NCBI GenBank assembly: GCA_034698045.1 | Contig: JAQGAU010000534.1 | Span: 1-26,555, forward strand | Direction of reading: 5' to 3' | DNA from: Paramacrobiotus richtersi | Lineage: Eukaryota; Tardigrada; Eutardigrada; Parachela; Macrobiotidae | DNA length: 26,555 nt | Part shown: positions 10,641 through 20,429 of the stretch, piece after piece | Position numbering within the stretch: the stretch's first letter is position 1 | How the letters are laid out: each line of letters starts with the position of its first letter | Position numbers and translations under genes: made by a program | The notes under the pieces: model-generated | The model's database searches: none | Told to the model about the DNA's origin: nothing | Seen by the model: only the letters and a program-made list of their open reading frames with translations

Positions 10641-11708
10641 ATGTCAGTGCAAGTTTCTAACCTAACTGCGCAGATTAACGAAACATGGGATTACACGGCA
10701 AATGCGTCCAGTATTCCAACTGCCACTATGTATTCCAGACAAAATACGATTTTTATGGGTTACCTGTACATCGCTGCCGCAATATTCAGCTACTTCAGCA
10801 ATACTTTCTTCCTATGCGTCTACGCAAAAAGCCCAAATCTGTGGACCCCGTTTTCATGCTATCTCGTTACTCTTTCACTGCTGGATTACGTCAAATCCTG
10901 TACCAGCATGATTGCGAATATCAGTAACCATCTCCAAAGACCATGGATTTTCGGCGACCCACTCTGCCGTTTGTTCTTATACTGCTCCCAGGCTTTAAGC
11001 GCCAGCATCGTCTTTATGCATGTGCTCATCAGTATGAATCGATTATGGGCGGTTATGTCACCTTTCACGTACCGGACACATCATTCGCATAAATTTGCCA
11101 TAATCACCATCGGCTGTATGTTGGCTGCGGTTAACGCGTTATCCATGCCGATCTTCGTTGTAGGAGATATTCGTGCGCGTGATCCAGTACTTGGTCAATA
11201 TTGTTATTTTCAGTACAGTCGTAATCCTTCTTTGTATTTCGAGATGTATGGGTATATCACCCATGCTGTGCCACAAGCTTTAGTGATGATCCTATACCCG
11301 CTCGTGTTTTGGAAGGTTAGAACTGTTTGGCGTCGAAGAATGCGGATTACGGGTCACCCGGCACTTGTATCTGTCCGAGATATTTCCAATTCACCGCACA
11401 CCTCCGATCCGAACAACAGAATTGACCAATCAAAATCCAATCACAAACTGATGCTTCGCGAAGCAACTCGGCATTTCGGACTGCTGAGTATTTTATTTGT
11501 CAGCGCAATGCTGTTTTGGACTCCCGGGCATGTTGCACACCAGGTCATGACTACCACGCCTGGTATGGATGTGCGCATTGTGGCTGTTGCTGACTTTTTG
11601 TATGCACTGGATTGTACCATGAATCCGCTTTTATGTTTGTTGTTGTCTAGGGAATGGCGCCAAGCGGCGGCTGTTTTGCTTGCACCGCTTTTGTCCGAAC
11701 TTTGTTAA
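10641..11708 (+). CDS. Class A-like orphan GPCR, receptor C (intronless)
   Basis: This is a complete 355-residue receptor from the ATG at 10641; the frame extends upstream but without another ATG. Transmembrane segments lie at about 37-61, 70-93, 109-137, 152-174, 196-225, 278-301 and 310-336. TM1 has the class A asparagine (N54 in YFSNTF) and TM2 the aspartate (D82). C109 and C188 are the expected disulfide pair. Motifs are NRLW (133-136), FWTP (292-295) and NPLLC (328-332). N-terminal sequons include N7, N13 and N21. The short loop before TM6 contains LMLREATRHFG, shared with receptor D. The C-terminus stops at LLSELC, earlier than in D. It is the tandem paralog of receptor D in the same orientation, and its ligand is unknown. 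Confidence 0.93.
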   Translation: MSVQVSNLTAQINETWDYTANASSIPTATMYSRQNTIFMGYLYIAAAIFSYFSNTFFLCVYAKSPNLWTPFSCYLVTLSLLDYVKSCTSMIANISNHLQRPWIFGDPLCRLFLYCSQALSASIVFMHVLISMNRLWAVMSPFTYRTHHSHKFAIITIGCMLAAVNALSMPIFVVGDIRARDPVLGQYCYFQYSRNPSLYFEMYGYITHAVPQALVMILYPLVFWKVRTVWRRRMRITGHPALVSVRDISNSPHTSDPNNRIDQSKSNHKLMLREATRHFGLLSILFVSAMLFWTPGHVAHQVMTTTPGMDVRIVAVADFLYALDCTMNPLLCLLLSREWRQAAAVLLAPLLSELC

Positions 11709-11760
11709 AACTACGCAATGACCTGCTCCTTACTGATCCATTTTAGAATATTTTAAAAAG

Positions 11761-13282
11761 ATGTACCCGCGCGGATTAGTGTCCCGTACACCGTATATGT
11801 AACGTATATACGATGTATTATACGTCGTGATTTCGCAAAACATTCGCAAACGGCCGAAAAATGCTTAACTCGCTTTGAGTTCTCACATTTACTGGTGGAG
11901 ATTTCAGCTTTAATCCAGATAAGCCGCATGCCGGCTGCGCCATATCTGAGATTCTGCGCTTTCCATTCTCCCGAGAGCTGGCACGGCTCGCCCAGCGACA
12001 TTTTCTCAGAGCCCATTTGGCCTTAAAGACTGCTTCCTTGTTACATCCATATACATTTTGTCCAACTTCCCGGCAACATTTCGACCCAGTGCCCAGCTGG
12101 TCTCGGACAGATGCTTCATAATGTATTGCATGTTGTACGTATAATAAGTACATGTATCCAATACTATAGGTATACGGGAATACGGTGCTTTAAGACGTTC
12201 ATTCACAACAGCGGATATCTCAAGATGTACCCGATACTTTGGCGTTATATTTAACAACTAATCCCCGTGGGAAGCTAGTGCATACAGAGTATGGGATGCA
12301 TGTAATATGGGGGGAGGGGTCTCTCTTCAGAGGAGGGCGGGTTTAGTACATCTATTACACAGAAATTACTATGTAATAGCCTGCACACATTGTCGGATAC
12401 GATATATTATTATTGACTCCACAGTCTCAATTGACATTTCAAGTCCAACCAGTTCGCTAAATAAGCTGTAAAATGGAAACCTTATATACTTCTCTCAACC
12501 AAAGCAATGTATAAAAGGCTTCGAGGAAGCAAATAAATATAACGAGCGAGCCATGGCATAGCGTATTAATCATGCTAAATAAACTATTGTCTTAAGATCC
12601 TGTCTTTCCTAAATCGGCATGAAAAATTCTCCCTGGTAGCGTCTGATGAGCATAGGGCAGCTTCCGGTTCGGTGGTGCGTGCACTGCGGCCGCGGGTCAC
12701 CGCTTCATAAACCGGCTACGGTAACAGTGTATACGTATACATATGTTAAATGCTCCGGTTCAAATGCTGTCCAAATGTTAAACTGGTCCTGACATTCGTG
12801 ATATGATTCACACTACAGTCTGTACTGCACATAAGAGACCTTGAAAATAAAACTGTGCGGTGCTTCCATCCGTACTCGAGAGCTCTAGACATGGGAATGC
12901 CGGCACGTCTTCTGGCGATACATATAGCATTAACGAGAAATTCAATCTTCCTAGTCCGAGCATATCGCACATCTTCATCCCGAGAGTTTGTTTATGAACG
13001 ATGTTATTCAACTCTCCAAGTTATGTATACATTAACGTCGCCAAGGCTAATTAACCGCGGCATCATTTTCAGCGTCAGAAATAGCTCGGAAGTCAACGAT
13101 CCTGATTGTATAATATCGTCTACCATGGCGCGTCGCATTAATATTACAGTAGCAAGCTAATTATAGGAGACACAGGCTATGTCTTTCAAGGAATATACTG
13201 CAGAAAGGCTCAGTCGCTGATCCAAGATAATGGTAAACCATACGCATTTGTTGGCGGTACATTGCAGTTCGCTAACAAAGCT
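11761..13282. other. Intergenic region between receptor C and the Ig gene
   Basis: Several overlapping minus-strand frames (11753-12257) and one plus frame (12855-13160) are open for 80-110 codons, but none shows a domain, signal peptide or membrane segment that I recognise. GT/AG junctions joining them are not convincing. A purine-rich stretch (GGGGGGAGGGG) lies near 12308. Confidence 0.4.
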
Positions 13283-14109
13283 ATGAAACTGTATAGTCTG
13301 TTTTTATTTTTTATCATCCATATCGGTGTGCTATCCAATCCACTACCAGGCAAGTACGGTAAAATCCTTCCAACATTCCTATGTAGTTTGAAAGTGCACA
13401 ATTATGTTGCAGATGCAAATATTGTTTATGCTAAACTGGGAGATTCCGCCACGCTTGCTTGCAATGGAGACGTTCTTTGGGTCTCGGGAGTATACTCCGT
13501 GGAATGGCTAAAGAAAGGGCGGTTCGAGGATACCAGTTTGTTTTACCTGGTGCGACCAAGTCCCAAGTACTTCCAGAATTTTGCCCGGAATGACTGGGAA
13601 CATCGGAATGTTATGCACTATTTCTTCGAACCGTACCATGAGATTTTGTTGCCCAATATAACCCTGAAGGATGAAGGGACCTATATCTGTCTTATGGAGC
13701 GGGACTACCCACATGTCACGAAACCACGTGACGACGCCGTGCCCTTTCGAAAGGAAATACAGCTAAAAATTAATGGTAAGTTTAACGTGTATAGATCGGA
13801 GTAATGAAAGAAAGATACAGTTGGGAACTGGTTTTGTTAGAATGCGACTACGGTAAGTATCCATTCGGTTTTGTTTCCGTTTTCGATGAAACCGCAATGG
13901 TAATGGGGTATCATGTTTTAATATGACTGACTTGATGCACGTTTGCAGGTGATGTGAAGATGCAACAAATTCAGCAAGCACCCGGAAACCGAAACCAAAA
14001 CGATTTACTTACATCTGTCGGGGCGACTACATCGATCTACTCGATAATCTTTTTGACCTTTGCTTTCCTTAGCTGCCATTTTTCAAGCTGGCTGTATAGT
14101 CCATTGTGA
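13283..14109 (+). CDS. Small Ig-domain surface protein, two exons
   Basis: Exon 1 is 13283-13775 and exon 2 is 13949-14109, joined by a 173-bp intron (GTAAGT donor, TTTGCAG acceptor, phase 1) that keeps the frame to a TGA. The 217-residue product begins with a signal peptide (KLYSLFLFFIIHIGVLS). One V-type immunoglobulin domain spans about 45-165, with C60, W75 (VEWLKKG) and the DxGxYxC end motif (D130, G132, Y134, C136). A sequon lies at N125. Residues about 193-217 are hydrophobic and reach almost to the end, with no charged tail. This fits a GPI-attachment signal or a single terminal membrane anchor. I used the ATG at 13283 because it gives the signal peptide; the frame upstream lacks ATG. 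If the intron is retained, the frame ends at 13804 and would give a secreted form. Cell-surface recognition or adhesion is the likely role. Confidence 0.85.
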
Positions 14110-15338
14110 TACAAAATAATTTACTTTACACGGCAATCTCCCTCAAGACAAATGTTGGCACTATAAAAATTCCGAAACAAAAAACAAGTAATATTCCATG
14201 AAAGAAGCAGGGACACATATCTGTACACATTCAGAAAAATAGCATCGCATTTGTCATCCGCGTTTTACGTTACACACGGCTTTGTTCAGTACGGAGCTGG
14301 AAGTTCTGTCTGCGCAGTTCAGGCTGTACGTAATCTATAACGAGCCTGTCACGTCACCTCTTTATACACACCATACATGTGACCGCTGTAAAACTATATT
14401 TTTTTCACCAGAAAATAGCTACTAGTAATTAGTTCCAATGAAAAGAGCGGATGTTTGAATCTAAAGCGTTTCTTTCAACCCCTGTACCATCTTGTTCGTC
14501 AAAATGATTTGCTATACTCCGTGGCAGATGGGCGAGCTGTCGGGTACTGCCGTTGGCAGAAATTCAAAACGCCGCAAACTACGAACATACACTCGCTGGT
14601 TCTCATTCGGTATGAATGCGCAAATGCAGTTTAACATCATTATTCTTGTGGCACTGAATGTGGCAGACTGACACCGGGCTTGTTCAGCTATGGCGTACGA
14701 TGACCTTGCTTTTCTATACCAGGAATGATCTGCTAAACCGGTCATCTCCCTGAACCGGTGAGAGGCGGGAATGCATACAGGCAATATTTTGTGATCGGTG
14801 ATCAAGTCGTGTGACTAGTTTCAGTTGACCTTTCGACTTAACCTCTTCGTATTAGTTTAGGCACTAATCCCGTCTCCGAGCTGGACACAATTCATAAGAA
14901 ACGCGAAGGTGAACAATAACGTTCTTGAAGTACACAGTAGAACAATTGAGTTCTCACACGGCATGGAAAGATTTCCCTAGAGAGGTCAGTGCATGGAACA
15001 AACATGAATTTTTGTAAACAGACGAAAATAAGGCTTCTCTTGTTTGCCAGCAACAAACGCGTCTGTACTATTCACCCATCAATGAACAGTGGACATTAGC
15101 AACACAATCACCTGTCTTTTACAACATGATGATGCCTAAAATTACGATACCTATTATCACGTGCTGCTTTCGGGTTAAGTAATTGGAACGGTGGACACAA
15201 AGGCATCGCTCTGTGGGCATCACTGATGTCGTTCATGAGGGAAACCCGGAATGCAGTCTAGCAGCTGTGCGTGTTGAAGCGTTTGATTCGTGAAATGAAT
15301 ATGTTTCTGTCGAAATATCAGTCTTTTGCATCAGATTA

Positions 15339-15361
15339 ACAGATACTCTCAACTCGGTCGC
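15339..15361 (+). promoter_or_regulatory. Conserved promoter-proximal element of receptor D
   Basis: ACAGATACTCTCAACTCGGTCGC lies 61 bases before the receptor D ATG and aligns with the element at 10549-10571 upstream of receptor C. It is a candidate transcription start or control element; the assignment rests only on conservation between the duplicates. Confidence 0.4.
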
Positions 15362-15422
15362 CAGACTGTTATTGCCGAAGACGTGGAGCTCGTCTACGAT
15401 CGTATTATTCTACACAGTAAAG

Positions 15423-16514
15423 ATGTCTGAACGACTTTTTCTCCATATTACCAAAGTCAACGCGACATGGGATATGGCAAATGCATCAACTGCACACAAT
15501 GCTACTATGTTCCCCAAACAAAACACGATTTTTATCGGTTACCTATACGTTACGGCCACAATATTTAGCTACTTCAGCAACACCTTCTTCCTTTGGCTCT
15601 ATATAAAATCCCCAATTCCATGGACCCCGTTCTCCTGCTATATCGTTACCCTTTCACTGTTTGATTCCGTCAAGTCGTGCACCAGCAATATTATTCATAT
15701 CAGCAATTATCTCCTACGGCCGTGGATTTTCGGAGACTTTCTCTGCCGCCTATTCTTATACTCATCCCAAACTTTAACCGCTAGCATTATCTATCTGCAC
15801 GTACTCATCAGCATGAATCGGCTGTGGGCGGTCATGTCCCCTTTCACGTATCGAACTCTTCATTCGCATAAATGTGCAATACTAACCATCGGATGTATGC
15901 TAACTGCGGTCAATGCGTTCTCAATGCCGATATTCATTACCGATGACATTCGTGCGCGCGATCCAGTAAGTGGTCAATACTGCAGGTTTCAGTTCGGTCA
16001 TCAACCCTCGTTCTATTTCATCATGTACGGGTTCTTCACCCATGCTGCACCACAAGCTGTAGTGATGATTGTGTACCCGATCGTCTTCTGGAAGGTTAAA
16101 ATTGCATGGCGACGAAGAATGCGGATTACTGGTGTTGCGGCAGCTGAGTCGGTCCGCGACGCTACGAAATCAACGAACGCCTCCGGTCCAAGCAACAGAA
16201 ACGACCACTCGAACGCGAATCACAAACTGATGCTTCGAGAAGCAACTCGGCATTTTGGTGTGCTGACGATATTGTTTGCCAGCGCAATGCTGTTTTGGAC
16301 TCCCGGACATGTCGCGCACGGGGTGGTGGTAGCCCTGCCTAGAATGGATGTGCGTATAGTGGCCGTTGCAGATTTCCTATATGCACTGGACTGCACGCTG
16401 AATCCGCTGTTATGTTTGTTGCTGTCTAGAGAATGGCGCCACGCGGCCGCAGTCTTTATTCACGGCTTTCGTTTGAACTTTGCTACACCTACGCGACAAT
16501 TTGCTCCTCACTAA
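15423..16514 (+). CDS. Class A-like orphan GPCR, receptor D (intronless)
   Basis: This is a complete 363-residue receptor. The ATG at 15423 is the first in frame and matches the start position of receptor C. Membrane segments lie at about 36-60, 69-92, 108-136, 151-173, 195-224, 277-300 and 309-335. N53 and D81 are the usual TM1 and TM2 polar residues, and C108/C187 the disulfide pair. Motifs are NRLW (132-135), FWTP (291-294) and NPLLC (327-331). N-terminal sequons include N13, N20 and N26. Relative to receptor C the C-terminal tail is longer: the bases aligned with the receptor C stop are read through in D, adding residues that end in RQFAPH. It belongs to the same subfamily as C; the ligand and G-protein partner are unknown. 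Confidence 0.93.
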   Translation: MSERLFLHITKVNATWDMANASTAHNATMFPKQNTIFIGYLYVTATIFSYFSNTFFLWLYIKSPIPWTPFSCYIVTLSLFDSVKSCTSNIIHISNYLLRPWIFGDFLCRLFLYSSQTLTASIIYLHVLISMNRLWAVMSPFTYRTLHSHKCAILTIGCMLTAVNAFSMPIFITDDIRARDPVSGQYCRFQFGHQPSFYFIMYGFFTHAAPQAVVMIVYPIVFWKVKIAWRRRMRITGVAAAESVRDATKSTNASGPSNRNDHSNANHKLMLREATRHFGVLTILFASAMLFWTPGHVAHGVVVALPRMDVRIVAVADFLYALDCTLNPLLCLLLSREWRHAAAVFIHGFRLNFATPTRQFAPH

Positions 16515-16545
16515 TCTTCACAGAATATCTCAAAGAGCTAATACA

Positions 16546-17051
16546 AAATCGAATTCTATTCCATTTCTACGGCAAGCCGTGCAAGCTGTTACCTCGTTCA
16601 AGCAGTAGATAGGACTGAAAATAATCCAGTACAAATTTATGGTACTTCCTGGTTTGATGTCTGTGAGCAAGCATGCTTGGGGCCGATTTGTGATGACATT
16701 GTAGTCGGGATTACAGTAAACATAAACAGGCTTGCGCAACCTGCGACATGCGTACATGGTAGAACTTGTGCCTGAGGCTTACTTCTGGAATTATAATCAC
16801 GCTCTTCGGTCTAACATGCATAAATTAGTACCCGCAAACCGGATCTGACAAAGAGTTTCCGCTTGGGTGATCAACAGTACGCAAAACAACCAATCAGAGA
16901 TTTTCACCGATACGTTTGTAACTGGATTTCATGCTCCATGGAGCGCGATGTTATGTGGAACACTTTCTCCGTGCGGAAATACGGAGACATCGCACAATCA
17001 GACAACTCTGGAATGTATTGCCTTTTTGTAGTTGTTTACTCAATTTTTACA
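16546..17051. other. Spacer and likely 5' flank of the CxGPxC gene
   Basis: No separate gene is supported. The frame of the following gene is open upstream to 16863 and contains an in-frame ATG at 16937. Starting there would bury the signal peptide inside the protein, so I treat this as untranslated leader. Confidence 0.4.
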
Positions 17052-17634
17052 ATGAATATCTCCTTTATGGTGGCCGTTATGATGCTGTTAATTTGTACGG
17101 TGATACCTCCATCGTCATCGCAGTGGTTCTGTGAGTATCGGATAATGTTACTTATCAGATAATAAAGCGTCCGCTACCTCACGCGTGCAAAGGAAATTGA
17201 TGTATAGTGACACAGAAAAGTACGGTTTGAGCGAACGTTAACCGCAGTACGCATCCAGCGGGACGTGCCAAGCTTTTATTTATTGCTGATTACTCAGTTA
17301 GAACCTTCTGCTTCGCATCTTTACTGGTTATTCTTACATATGATGTCACAGTTCAGTTTTATCGGCAGCTGATGTGAAAACTTGCACCGGTCCAAGCTGT
17401 TCCGTATCCTCATCGGCATCGTGCAATGGACCTAATTGTGGAGTATTCAGTTCTGCCTCTGCATCCTCTTCTTCCTGGTCACCAAACGAGGTAAACGAAC
17501 AGCTATGTATGTACATGAAGGAGACAGTTACCTACGTGTATACTGACGACGGAAGAATTTGCATAACGCGGGCAACAGCTTTCGGACAACAATGCTCATC
17601 TACAAGAGGGCATCCAATCTTTATACACATATAG
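17052..17634 (+). CDS. Small secreted protein with CxGPxC repeat, two exons
   Basis: Exon 1 is 17052-17130 and exon 2 is 17369-17634, joined by a 238-bp intron (TTCT|GTGAGT donor, CGGCAG acceptor, phase 1) that leaves one open frame of 114 residues. Residues 1-23 form a signal peptide with a methionine- and leucine-rich core (FMVAVMMLLICTVI). The mature part carries two copies of a short repeat: CTGPSC at 32-37 followed by SVSSSAS, then CNGPNC at 45-50 followed by GVFSSAS. A serine-rich linker follows, then a C-terminal part with C73, C91 and C102. Seven mature cysteines and no membrane segment suggest a disulfide-bonded extracellular product. I recognise no family. The weak point is the splice model; a GAG|GTAAAC sequence near 17490 could act as an alternative donor. 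Confidence 0.6.
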
Positions 17635-18029
17635 TAGATTCGAATCGAGAGTGCCAAGCTAGACGCTGGTCCATACAATTGTTTTATGTTCATATTGTCC
17701 AGAAAACTCTCCACGTGGTATTAGTTAACTGCGCGATACATTTAATCTAACACGACGCTTTCTGTACAGGTACCGCAGCGCTCTATTCCCACCAACAGCA
17801 AGAGTGAATCCAGAGTTGTCCAGAATGTCGACTCGGACCGAAGAAACTCTAACAGTGGATCCAGCAGTATGCAGCATACGAAATATTTGGGTTTTGCATC
17901 GTTTACCGTCCTTAGCTACTTTCTTTACAAAGTGACGACAGTTATGTAAATAAGATGGCTCACTGGCCATTCACTCAAGAACCTGTCTTTGTTGCTCTTT
18001 TACACGTTACACGAATGTTGTACAAGTAG
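17635..18029. other. Spacer, no gene seen
   Basis: There is no supported gene here. An AATAAA at about 18042 could serve as a poly(A) signal for the CxGPxC gene, but it is over 400 bases from that stop codon. Confidence 0.4.
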
Positions 18030-18710
18030 AATTTTTTTTTAAATAAAGGATAAAAAACTTCCTGATGTTTTACCGGGTTACATAAATTTTATTAGCGAAG
18101 GCTATATTTTTGCTTGTATATGAGAAGTGAAATATTTTAATGTCAACTTGTCATCGAGTGGGAAAATACCGAGTATTTGATCCATACAGTAATTATGAAC
18201 AATAAAAAGGCATGATGAACAAAAAACACCGGTATTAATGATCGTGATGTCATCGGCCAGTCTTGGTACTGAAGTGTTTTTATCGTAAACCGGCCATAAA
18301 ATAATCCTCAAACAGTAACGTCATGATGTACGGCAAATGCCATTTGTCATATAAACGTTTTATATGCATCATCTGCCCATGGAGCTATTAAGTTGGATAT
18401 CACGATGTGTTAAGGTAAATATCACGCTCATATCATTCATATTCGTTCAAGCGTTTTGTTGTCCATAAACTCGCAATTGAAACTTGTTTTGGTGCGCTTT
18501 TATGGTTCGATATTGTCGATCGGTAACTTCCGTCCATAACGCTCGACGGCAGTAAAACTGCAGCGAGAATGCACAAAAAACAGAAACAACAACAATAAAA
18601 TTTCGACGTATCAGCAGTTGGTCTCAACGTTCGCTATTTGGAACAACAGCCGCACTATCATCTCACCGTGAGCAGAAATGTATTTACGTCATAGCTTGCT
18701 GCGATCTTGT

Positions 18711-18723
18711 TTACCGATATAAA
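18711..18723 (+). promoter_or_regulatory. Putative TATA element, first secreted paralog
   Basis: TTACCGATATAAA lies 208 bases before the start codon and is identical over 13 bases in the second copy (21169-21181), although the flanking sequence has diverged. Its TATA-like core and conserved spacing suggest a core promoter element. Confidence 0.4.
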
Positions 18724-18918
18724 AACATCGAAAAACGTGAGTATTTGTTGCAATGTTTCTTTCTTTGCGTATAAAAGATGGTCAACTTTATTTGACAACC
18801 ATACCCTTGATAATACGTTAACAACGACCTACTTGACGTGTTTCAACAATTCTTTTGAACATCTTATCTGGCTTCCGTTGTGGACGTTTCGAAATACTTA
18901 TCAGCAAACTGCATTCCA

Positions 18919-19449
18919 ATGTCTCCAACTGCGTGCTTGCTTTTTTGGGCTCTTATTGGTGGAGCTTTTTGCGCGCCAGGTACGATTTTGCCAGAATTGT
19001 ATACTCGGACATAACTGTAACGAAAAAGAGCACTTTTTGCTTCGAGATGACGTTATGCTCTCAGCCGTATCGTAGGAAATAATAAAATTAGAAGTACAAG
19101 CACTGCGTGCAGGTGCACCAATATGATGTAAATTGTACACATGAACTAAATTAATTTTCTAGTATCTACCGAAGACACGGACGAGGGAGAAGGAGCTGCG
19201 GAAACAACGACCATGAATCCTGGCGAGGACACCGAGGAGACGGAAGAAACTACTACACAAGCTTCAATGGATGATATCAAGGATCCAGAGTTACGTGCCG
19301 CTGTGGAATTGTTTACAGCTCAACTGACGAATCAAGTGCAAGATAACGCCAATCGAGCAATGGCCAGCACTGGTTCGCTGTTTGCCCTGAACTTGGGCCG
19401 TTTGGGAACTTCTAATCCGCCGTATGATGTTGTGTGGACTGGAAAATAA
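18919..19449 (+). CDS. Small secreted protein with acidic linker, first tandem paralog
   Basis: Exon 1 is 18919-18979 and exon 2 is 19163-19449, joined by a 183-bp phase-1 intron (CAG|GTACGA donor, TTTTCTAG acceptor); the join is in frame to TAA. The product has 115 residues. Residues 1-19 are a signal peptide (ACLLFWALIGGAFCA). An acidic, Thr-rich linker with almost no basic residues (about 21-57) follows. The C-terminal 58 residues begin IKDPELRAAVE and look like an amphipathic helix (AQLTNQVQDNANRAMAS). They end in a conserved PPYDVVWTGK. The final Gly-Lys resembles the processing signal that gives amidated peptides, but no internal dibasic site is present. I recognise no family. The same gene structure in the paralog 2.4 kb downstream strongly supports the splice model. 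A putative poly(A) signal variant, AATAGA, lies at 19627. Confidence 0.75.
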
Positions 19450-19760
19450 TGGCAAATGTTTGCAAGGAAATTTCGTTCCAGAACGTATCATAATGGTGCG
19501 AGATGTCATTTGTACAGACGCCCTCAACTAATGAGGCACCATGTAGCTTGTACACTGGTTGAAGATTTTGCTGTGGAGCATTCCCGAACAATGCACATTG
19601 TACTCTACCGATAAAGCCAGTTGTAAAATAGAATATGGATGTAAAGTAAAGACTGTGGAAAGTAGAAAAGGGGGAATTAAGGGAAGGAATACGTAATTAG
19701 CCAGATAACTAGCATCTCAGCTGCATCACTCCAGAGTATCCAGTCAGAAAGTGTTTCTCT

Positions 19761-20429
19761 GGTAGTAGTCAGCTACATCACGGATACAGACTACCTGTAC
19801 AGACAGCTACCAATCTGCGGGATGGAACGTCATTCAGAATCGATTCAAGGACATGATATCCAGAGAGCTCGAAGCGCTTTGTGATTGGCAAAATTGTTCA
19901 GCTGAACTCTTGCCGCTGAACCGACCGAACCGTCCGAAGGGTGAGAATTCCGTCCGGCGTCGGTTTGCTCACCAGAAAATTTGCTCCCACCGAGGACAAG
20001 CCGGGGTCCAGTCGTTTTTGTAGTTACTGCTCGGGGCCTAGCCATGAGGGTGTACCCGATTGTTATCTGGAAGGTTAAAACCGCATAGGGTTGGAAAATG
20101 CCGGATTACCGGTCCAGCGGCTCTTTGAGTCGGTACGCGATATTTCGATAACAACGAACGATGCCCGTCCAAACAAAATAAACTCCGCTCTTCGCAGAGT
20201 AAACGCATTGCATTATCACCTGCCACTGTTGTTATTTCTCCATTTACCCGGTCTGAAGGTGACGTTATGGCTGTGGACTTTGTTCGTTTAGCGCCATTTC
20301 CAAGCCGGTTGACTGGAGCACTACAGGGATATGACGACGGGGTTTAATTACTGTAGTCAGCCCACGGGTCGCTCATTCAAGCACCTGTTATACATAATAG
20401 AATGTTGAAAAGCAGAATCCGTCTGGAAT
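19761..20429. other. Spacer between the two duplicated blocks
   Basis: Apart from the receptor relic described separately (20050-20188), no gene is supported here. The spacer separates the two copies of the secreted-protein block and belongs to neither. Confidence 0.45.
20050..20188 (+). pseudogene. GPCR relic (TM5 end and third loop, receptor D-like)
   Basis: The sequence follows receptor D from its codons for VYPIVFWKVK into the third intracellular loop. The shared words are GTGTACCCGAT, TCTGGAAGGTTAAAA, ATGCGGATTAC-like, GAGTCGGT and CAACGAACG. The codon for W229 of receptor D is TAG here (20086-20088), and later indels break the frame, so no protein can be made. A TM6-like stretch (TTATGGCTGTGGACT near 20263) may be a further remnant. 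No start, TM1-TM4 or TM7 could be recognised. It is a decayed receptor copy lodged between the two secreted-protein blocks. Confidence 0.75.

Larger units (their letters stand above)
9800..11760 (+). repeat. Segmental duplication, copy carrying receptor C
   Basis: Sequence upstream of receptor C matches sequence upstream of receptor D in order. Shared words include ACGAACATACA followed by CTGGT and TGAATRCGCAAATGC (near 9900 and 14580), GGCACTG, CGGGAATGCA and CTCTTCG. Similarity runs through the whole coding region and past the stop (AGAATATYTYAAA near 11746 and 16523). The duplicated unit is about 2 kb and direct. The Ig-domain gene lies between the two copies. Confidence 0.75.
14520..16545 (+). 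repeat. Segmental duplication, copy carrying receptor D
   Basis: This is the direct counterpart of 9800-11760. The upstream part is recognisable in patches with indels, the coding part is strongly similar, and the match fades shortly after the receptor D stop codon. Confidence 0.75.
18030..19760 (+). repeat. Tandem duplication, first copy (acidic-linker secreted gene)
   Basis: This block matches 20430-22180 in order and orientation. It covers the upstream flank (GGTTACATARATTT, AGGCTATRTTTTTGC, TGATCGTGA, CATATGCATCATCTG-like words), exon 1, the intron, exon 2 and the 3' flank (GAAGATTTTGCTGT, GTAATTAGCC, GCATCTCAGCTGC). Each unit holds one complete two-exon gene with its own promoter region. 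Upstream similarity is patchy and coding similarity is stronger. Confidence 0.8.

Noticed and set aside
11753-12257. Three overlapping minus-strand frames that could suggest a multi-exon gene
   Set aside because: I recognised no domain and no convincing splice sites joining them. The frames overlap each other and look like chance openings.
16863-17051. Upstream extension of the CxGPxC gene frame, containing an Ig-like word (DNSGMYC)
   Set aside because: A single DxGxYxC-like word without the partner Cys and Trp is not an Ig domain, and starting here would hide the signal peptide.
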